A stretch of DNA of 64,000 nucleotides, from contig NZ_SNYO01000003.1 in NCBI RefSeq assembly GCF_004363095.1, positions 496,001 through 560,000 on the forward strand. Reading direction: 5' to 3'. The position numbers and the translations under genes were made by a program. Shown here one piece after another: positions 58,806 through 64,000 of the stretch. How positions within the stretch are numbered: position 1 is the stretch's first letter; every line of letters starts with the position of its first letter. The notes below the pieces were generated by a model. That model was not told the origin of the DNA. It ran no database searches and worked only from the letters and a program-made list of their open reading frames with translations. The DNA comes from Actinomycetospora succinea. GTDB taxonomy: Bacteria > Actinomycetota > Actinomycetes > Mycobacteriales > Pseudonocardiaceae.

Positions 58806-61691
58806 GTGGACGACGAGCGGCGCACGGACCGCGGGGGTGGTCGACCCCCGGGTCCGGATCGCGGCACCCCGCCCGCACCCCCGGCCCGGTCCGGTCCGCC
58901 CGGCGACCGCCACGGCCCGCCCGGAGGCCCGAACGGCGCCCCGAGCAACGGCAGCCCGCACGGCGCCCGCAACGGCAGCGCGAACGGCAGCCCCCACGGC
59001 CGTCCCCCCGGACCCCCGCCCGGTCCGCCGCCGCCTCCGCAGCAGGGCCCGCCGCCCGGGCGCCCGCTCCCGCCGCAGGGCCGCCCGCCGGGCCCCGGCG
59101 GCCCCCAGCGCCCGCCCGAGGGCGGCCTCCCGCCCGGCTGGCGGCCGGTGCCCCCGTCGCAGAACCCCACCCACCACCCGAACCACGCGCCCACCGAGGC
59201 GCCGACGGTCTCGAACGGCGCCGCGGTCGCTGCGTCGACCGCGCGGCGCAGCGCCGTCGGCACGGTCACCCCGCCCGAGGGCCGTGAGACCGCGCGCGAG
59301 CCGCGCCTGCTCACCCACGACAGCGGCCCGAACCGTCGCGCCGAGAACGGGCGCACCGGCACGGCGACCCGCGCGATGGCGCCCACGGCCGCCGCGACCT
59401 CGCGGATGGGCGCCGGCGGCCTGTCCGGCACCGCCGTGGCCCCGGCCCGCACCCGCCCGGGCGGCGGGGACGACGGCGGCGACGAGCCCCCGCGCGGCCG
59501 GTCGAAGCGCCCCGCCCCCGGACCCGACCCCCGCAAGCGCCGCAACCGGCGCCTGCGGCGCATCGCCTACGTCGCGCTCGGCGTCGTCGTGCTCGGCCCG
59601 GTCCTGGCCTTCGCCGTCGGCTGGATCTTCTTTCGCGTGCCCACGCCCGACGACGCGACCAACAACCAGCTCGCGACGATCTCGTACGCGAACGGCTCCT
59701 CGCTGGCCTCGCTGGTGCCCGAGCAGGGCAACCGGATCAAGGTGCCGATCACCCAGGTGCCGCTGCACGTCCAGCAGGCGGTGCTCTCGGCCGAGGACCG
59801 CTCCTTCTACTCCAACCTCGGCTTCGACCCTGTCGGCATCCTGCGCGCGGTGTGGCTCCAGGCCACCGGCGGCAGCGGCGGCGGGTCGACGATCACCCAG
59901 CAGTACGTGAAGAACGTGCTGGTGGGCGACGAGTACTCGATCTGGCGCAAGTACCGCGAGGTGGTGATCGCGGCGAAGATCTCCCAGGAGCAGAGCAAGG
60001 AGGAGATCCTCGGCAACTACCTCAACACGATCTACTTCGGGCGCGGCGCCTACGGCATCCAGGCCGCCTCCCAGGCGTACTTCGGCAAGGACGTCTCGCA
60101 GCTCTCGGTCTCCGACGGCGCGATGCTCGCCGGGCTCATCCAGTCGCCGTCGCGCTGGGACCCCGCCGTCGACCGCGGGATGTCCGAGCAGCGCTGGAAC
60201 TTCGTCCTCGACGGCATGGTCAGCCAGAACTGGCTCCCCGCCGCCGAACGGGTCGGGCAGGTCTTCCCGGCGGCGATCCCGCCGCAGCCCCGGCGCAGCG
60301 GCATCCCCGACAACGACCGCGGCCACATCGTCTCCGCCGTGCGCAACGAGCTGAACACCTACGGGATCACCGAGCAGCAGGTGAACCAGGAGGGCCTCCA
60401 GGTCACGACGACGATCGACCCCGACCTGCAGGACGATGCCGTCGCGTCCGTCGAGCGCCGCCTGCGCGGCCAGCCGCAGAACCTGCGCACGTCGCTCGTC
60501 TCGGTCGACCCGCGCACGGGCGCGATCGTCGCCTACTACGGCGGCGAGGACGGCTCCGGCTTCGACTACGCCCAGGCCCAGCGCCAACCGGGCTCGTCGT
60601 TCAAGCCGTTCGTGCTGCTGGCCGGACTGCAGCGCAACCCCTCGCCGATCGGTCTCGGCACCACCTTCGACGGGTCGAGCCCGCAGACCATCGCGGGCAC
60701 CGAGGTCGAGAACAACGAGGGCGAGAACTGCGCCAACTGCGACCTGCGCACGGCGATGACGCAGTCGATCAACACCGTCTTCTACCAGCTGGGCGTGCAG
60801 GTCGGCCCCCAGCGCGTGGCCGATGCCGCGCACCAGGCCGGCATCTCGGCCGACCTGCCCAACCCCAGCGGCGGCATCTCGCTGGGCGACCGCGAGGTCC
60901 GGCCCGGCGACATGGCCGCGGCCTACGCGACGTTCGCCGCGGACGGCGTCTACCACCGGCCGCACCTCGTCAGCCGCGTCACCACCGCCGACGGGCGGGT
61001 GCTCTTCGACGCCGGCGCGCCGGCGGGCGAGCAGCGCATGACCCAGCAGCTCGCCCGCAACGTCACCGAGTCGATGCTGCAGGTGGCCGACCACTCCGGC
61101 ATCGCGCTCTCCGGCGGGCGCCCGGTGGGGGCGAAGACCGGCACCGTGCAGTCGTCGGTCGACGGGCAGAACAACGACGCCTGGACGGTCGGGTTCACGC
61201 CGTCGATCTCCACCGCGGTGTGGGTCGGCACCGACGACAACACCCCGATCAAGACCCGCGACGGGCGCCCGATCTACGGGCGCGGCGTGCCCGGCCAGAT
61301 CTGGCAGGGCTACATGAACGACGCCGTGCGCAACGACCCCGTCGAGCAGTTCTCGGACTTCCGCCCGATCGGCGCCCCGCCGCAGACCACCCCGACCGCG
61401 CCGCCGGACCAGCAGTGCGTCGAGGGCCAGCCGTGCCCGCCGGAGCAGCAGAACGGTGACCAGGGCCAGGGCGGCGACCAGGGCCAGAACGGCGGCGACC
61501 AGGGCCAGAACGGCGGCGACCAGGGCAACCAGGGCGGCGGCGACAACGGCCAGAACAACGGTCAGAACGGCGGCCAAGGCGGTGGTGACGGCGGCGGCGC
61601 GCAGGGTGATGGCGGCGGAGGCGGTGACGGCGCACAAGGCGACGGCGCCACCGGTGGCGAGAACCCTGGGGGCGGTCTGTTCGGTGGTTGA
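58806..61691 (+). CDS. ponA: Class A penicillin-binding protein (PonA1-like)
   Basis: A 961-residue bifunctional wall synthase. The cytosolic arm of about 250 residues is Pro/Gly-rich and the membrane helix is IAYVALGVVVLGPVLAFAVG at about 253. The GT51 domain has the catalytic region AEDRSFYSNLGFD near 327 and GGGSTITQQYVKN. The transpeptidase has SSFK (about 595), SIN in TQSINTVF and KTGT (about 777). The tail is rich in GGDQGQN repeats. It polymerises and crosslinks peptidoglycan outside the membrane. The GTG at 58806 has GGGAGG six bases upstream. It matches Rv0050. Confidence 0.96.
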   Translation: MDDERRTDRGGGRPPGPDRGTPPAPPARSGPPGDRHGPPGGPNGAPSNGSPHGARNGSANGSPHGRPPGPPPGPPPPPQQGPPPGRPLPPQGRPPGPGGPQRPPEGGLPPGWRPVPPSQNPTHHPNHAPTEAPTVSNGAAVAASTARRSAVGTVTPPEGRETAREPRLLTHDSGPNRRAENGRTGTATRAMAPTAAATSRMGAGGLSGTAVAPARTRPGGGDDGGDEPPRGRSKRPAPGPDPRKRRNRRLRRIAYVALGVVVLGPVLAFAVGWIFFRVPTPDDATNNQLATISYANGSSLASLVPEQGNRIKVPITQVPLHVQQAVLSAEDRSFYSNLGFDPVGILRAVWLQATGGSGGGSTITQQYVKNVLVGDEYSIWRKYREVVIAAKISQEQSKEEILGNYLNTIYFGRGAYGIQAASQAYFGKDVSQLSVSDGAMLAGLIQSPSRWDPAVDRGMSEQRWNFVLDGMVSQNWLPAAERVGQVFPAAIPPQPRRSGIPDNDRGHIVSAVRNELNTYGITEQQVNQEGLQVTTTIDPDLQDDAVASVERRLRGQPQNLRTSLVSVDPRTGAIVAYYGGEDGSGFDYAQAQRQPGSSFKPFVLLAGLQRNPSPIGLGTTFDGSSPQTIAGTEVENNEGENCANCDLRTAMTQSINTVFYQLGVQVGPQRVADAAHQAGISADLPNPSGGISLGDREVRPGDMAAAYATFAADGVYHRPHLVSRVTTADGRVLFDAGAPAGEQRMTQQLARNVTESMLQVADHSGIALSGGRPVGAKTGTVQSSVDGQNNDAWTVGFTPSISTAVWVGTDDNTPIKTRDGRPIYGRGVPGQIWQGYMNDAVRNDPVEQFSDFRPIGAPPQTTPTAPPDQQCVEGQPCPPEQQNGDQGQGGDQGQNGGDQGQNGGDQGNQGGGDNGQNNGQNGGQGGGDGGGAQGDGGGGGDGAQGDGATGGENPGGGLFGG

Positions 61692-61727
61692 CCGGACCGC
61701 TGACCGATCTTCCCCCGGCAGGACCGC

Positions 61728-63392
61728 ATGACCGGCGCCCCGACGCGCAGCAGCACCGACGGCGACGGGGGCGCCGGCGGTGCGACCGACGGCGGCCCAA
61801 GTGGACGGGCCCGCACCCACGACCCGGCCTCGCTCGGCCCGGACCAGCGGGTCCGCCCCACGCAGGAGGACCCGTTCGTCGGCTCGTTGTCGGCGGTGGT
61901 CGGCGGCCCGCTCGGCGAGCACGCCGTGGCCGGGCGGGCGCGGTTCCTCACGCCGCTGCGGGTGGTGCTGCTGCTCGCGGTGGTCGTCCTGTCGCTCGCG
62001 TGGTTCGCGAAGGCGCCGTGCCTGCAGCAGTACCCGGGTGACAACGGGCTCGAGCTCGACTGGCGCGACGGCCGCCAGTACGTGGCGATGTGCTACTCGG
62101 ACACCGTCCCGCTCTACACCGCGGAGCGCCTCGACGTCGGCGGCATCCCGTACCTGACGTCGTGGGTCGACCGGCGCGAGGACGGCAGCGAGCAGGTCCG
62201 GTACATGGAGTACCCGGTGCTCACCGGGTTCTTCCAGTGGGCCAACGCCCGCCTGGCCGACCTCTGGCTCGCGGGTGCCGACGCGGGGCTGCTCCCGGGC
62301 GGGCTGCCGGTGGTCGTCTACTTCGACCTGTCGGCGTTCTGGCTCGCGCTCGCGTGGCTGGTCACGGTCTGGGCGCTCGTGCGGCTGCGACCCGGGCGTC
62401 CCTGGGACGCCGCCCTCGCCGCCGTGTCGCCGCTGGTCGCGGTGCACGCCTTCACCAACTTCGACACGCTCGCCGTCGCCGCGGCGACCCTCGGGATGCT
62501 GGCGTGGGCCCGGCGACGACCCGTGCTCGCGGGGGTGATCCTCGGCGTGGGCGCCGCCGCGAAGCTCTATCCGCTGTTCCTGCTCTTCCCCCTCCTGCTG
62601 CTCTGCCTGCGGGCGGGGCGGATGCGGGCCTGGGCGCAGGCGACGTGCGCCGGCGTGCTGACGTGGTCGGCGCTCAACCTGCCGCTGGCCCTCGCCGCGC
62701 CCACCGGCTGGTGGGAGTTCTTCCGGCTCAACGGCCAGCGCGGCGCCGACCCCGACTCGCTCTACAACGTCGTCGCCGGCTTCACGGGCTGGAGCGGCTT
62801 CGACGGCCCGCTCGCGCCCGGGCAGCCGCCGTCGGTGCTCAACGCCGTGAGCGCCGTGCTGTTCGCGGTGTGCTGCCTCGCGATCGCGGTGCTCGTGGTG
62901 AAGGCGCCGCGGCGACCACGCTTCGCCTCGATCGCGTTCCTGGTGATCACTGCGTTCCTGCTGACCAACAAGGTGTGGAGCCCGCAGTACTCGCTGTGGC
63001 TCGTGCCGCTCGCGGTGCTCGCCTACCCGCGCTGGCGCCCGCTGCTCGCCTGGATGCTGATCGACGCGCTGGTGTGGGCGCCGCGGATGTACTACTACCT
63101 CGGCACCGACGCCAAGGGCCTGCCCGCGCCCTGGTTCTACGGGGCGGTCGTCGTGCGCGACGTCGCGGTGCTCGTCGTCGCGGGACTGATCGTGCGGACG
63201 GTGCTGCGTCCCGAGCTCGACCCGGTCCGCACGCCGCGGGACCCGTCGTTCTCCCGGGGCCTCGACGACCCCGACGGCGGCGTGCTCGACGGGGCACCGG
63301 ACGAGATGCGGCGCCTGTCACGCGCCGACGCCGTGATCGAGGCCCTGGTCCGCCCGCTGCGCCGTCGGGAACGGACTGGAGTCCCTCGATGA
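61728..63392 (+). CDS. GT87-type integral membrane glycosyltransferase
   Basis: A 554-residue polytopic GT-C protein, the equivalent of Rv0051, next to ponA. The first helix is [20 protein letters not shown], followed by an outer loop with [21 protein letters not shown] and [11 protein letters not shown]; eight to ten more helices follow. GT87 members use polyprenyl-phosphate mannose to build mannan-type glycolipids. It lies 36 bases after the ponA stop and is probably cotranscribed. The C-terminus is a basic cytosolic tail. Confidence 0.88.
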   Translation: MTGAPTRSSTDGDGGAGGATDGGPSGRARTHDPASLGPDQRVRPTQEDPFVGSLSAVVGGPLGEHAVAGRARFLTPLRVVLLLAVVVLSLAWFAKAPCLQQYPGDNGLELDWRDGRQYVAMCYSDTVPLYTAERLDVGGIPYLTSWVDRREDGSEQVRYMEYPVLTGFFQWANARLADLWLAGADAGLLPGGLPVVVYFDLSAFWLALAWLVTVWALVRLRPGRPWDAALAAVSPLVAVHAFTNFDTLAVAAATLGMLAWARRRPVLAGVILGVGAAAKLYPLFLLFPLLLLCLRAGRMRAWAQATCAGVLTWSALNLPLALAAPTGWWEFFRLNGQRGADPDSLYNVVAGFTGWSGFDGPLAPGQPPSVLNAVSAVLFAVCCLAIAVLVVKAPRRPRFASIAFLVITAFLLTNKVWSPQYSLWLVPLAVLAYPRWRPLLAWMLIDALVWAPRMYYYLGTDAKGLPAPWFYGAVVVRDVAVLVVAGLIVRTVLRPELDPVRTPRDPSFSRGLDDPDGGVLDGAPDEMRRLSRADAVIEALVRPLRRRERTGVPR

Positions 63393-63564
63393 GGTCGTGT
63401 GCCCCCGGACGGGCGTGTCGCTGGGCGACGAGACCGGCGGCCGGGTGAGGCTGCCCGTCACCACCGGGCGACCTACTCGTTGGTCACCACGTGCCGCCGG
63501 TCGGCCCGCTCCCCCGCGGGGTCGTTCCGGCATTCCCCGGGCAGTTCGGAGAAAGGTCCCCCAC

Positions 63565-64000
63565 ATGGCGCTGCGTGCTCCCCGCCGCCTGCTGACCGCC
63601 GTCCTCGCGGGCGGACTGGTGACGGGCTCGCTGCTCCTCGGTGCCGGCTCCGCGCTGGCGGCCCCGAGCGCCGGTGACGACGTCGTCGAGGCCCGCTGCG
63701 GGCAGACCGTGCGCGCCGAGCCGGGCCAGACGATCAAGGTGATCCCGGAGCTGGGTCTGCCGTTCGAGCGCACGGCGCGCACCGGGATGGACCCGATCAG
63801 CCAGGTCGTCGGCGGGATCGGCGGGCTGCTCTGCCGCGTGCAGGTCCAGGTCGTCGAGCCGGTCGCCGCCGGGGTCGCCCAGGCGGCCCCGCCGCTGCGC
63901 CCGGCCACCGACCAGCTCAGCCGGGGCACCGGCGCCGTGCTCGACCCGACCCCGCAGTCGCGTGCGACGACCCCGCGCTCGCAGGCCGCCGTCGTGCCGC
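63565..64000 (+). CDS. Secreted protein, N-terminal part only
   Basis: A gene that runs off the right edge, with 145 residues visible from the ATG at 63565. A clear signal peptide (RAPRRLLTAVLAGGLVTGSL, cleavage near ALAAPS at about 31) is followed by DDVVEARCGQTVRAEPGQTI, a short strand region and a Pro/Ala-rich stretch. I do not recognise the family. AAAGG-type purines precede the start. The gap 63393-63564 shows nothing else of note. Confidence 0.7.
   Translation, partial: MALRAPRRLLTAVLAGGLVTGSLLLGAGSALAAPSAGDDVVEARCGQTVRAEPGQTIKVIPELGLPFERTARTGMDPISQVVGGIGGLLCRVQVQVVEPVAAGVAQAAPPLRPATDQLSRGTGAVLDPTPQSRATTPRSQAAVVP

Noticed and set aside
61456..61680. GGDQGQN-rich stretch as a separate gene or insertion
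   Set aside because: It is in frame with the penicillin-binding protein and is a common kind of disordered tail.

Overview
The window is very GC-rich chromosomal DNA from a high-GC Gram-positive bacterium (Actinomycetota). Gene content and order around the replication origin match those of mycobacteria and Pseudonocardiales. A member of the Pseudonocardiaceae, in the style of Pseudonocardia or Actinomycetospora, is my best guess. This rests on protein style, many GTG starts, Lsr2, the CwlM/SigM/MurJ cluster and gnd placed between dnaN and recF; no search was run.

Layout. (1) 1-3780 is the end of an integrated element at the 3' end of tRNA-Ala(TGC): a truncated HD-domain gene, two mini-proteins, an XRE regulator with an ImmA/IrrE protease, and a tyrosine integrase with a GntR-like tail. 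(2) 3781-7407 holds tRNA-Ala and tRNA-Ile, separated by a DLW-39 mini-gene, a three-gene Tm-1-like operon and lsr2. (3) 7469-20087, all on the minus strand, is the origin cluster read from dnaA: dnaA, oriC, dnaN, gnd, recF, dciA, gyrB, gyrA, DUF3566. (4) 20486-28250 on the plus strand is rpmH, rnpA, (an inverted FkbM methyltransferase), yidD, yidC, jag, rsmG, parA, parB and a GNAT gene, with two good parS sites. (5) 28269-39993 on the minus strand is a cell-wall and redox block: NUDIX, DUF6049, murJ, pseudokinase, sigM, anti-sigma, trxB, trxA, cwlM. (6) 40115-44354 holds the CCA-adding-type nucleotidyltransferase, a DxDGDG-repeat protein, an MFS transporter and YqgE. (7) 44471-50799 is a tight five-gene operon for an exopolysaccharide. 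(8) 50863-54900 holds DUF427, SdpI-like and leuS. (9) 54901-56317 is a repeat-rich patch around one AbiEi/DUF559-like gene. (10) 56318-64000 holds ino1, padR, DUF5318, a class A penicillin-binding protein, a GT87-type mannosyltransferase and the start of a secreted protein, in the order known from M. tuberculosis Rv0046c-Rv0051.

The most interesting item is the 44471-50799 operon. It encodes a secreted Agd3-like (CE18-type) polysaccharide deacetylase, a PelF-like GT4 glycosyltransferase, a 12-helix membrane protein, a spherulin-4 (Sph3-like) glycosidase and a GH114 endo-alpha-1,4-polygalactosaminidase lipoprotein. This is the enzyme set of fungal galactosaminogalactan synthesis in a compact actinobacterial operon, so the likely product is a partly deacetylated, cationic galactosamine-containing exopolysaccharide. 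A second notable pattern is a dispersed two-hairpin repeat (five full copies plus two derivatives), concentrated around leuS-ino1 and also present beside dnaA and near tRNA-Ala.
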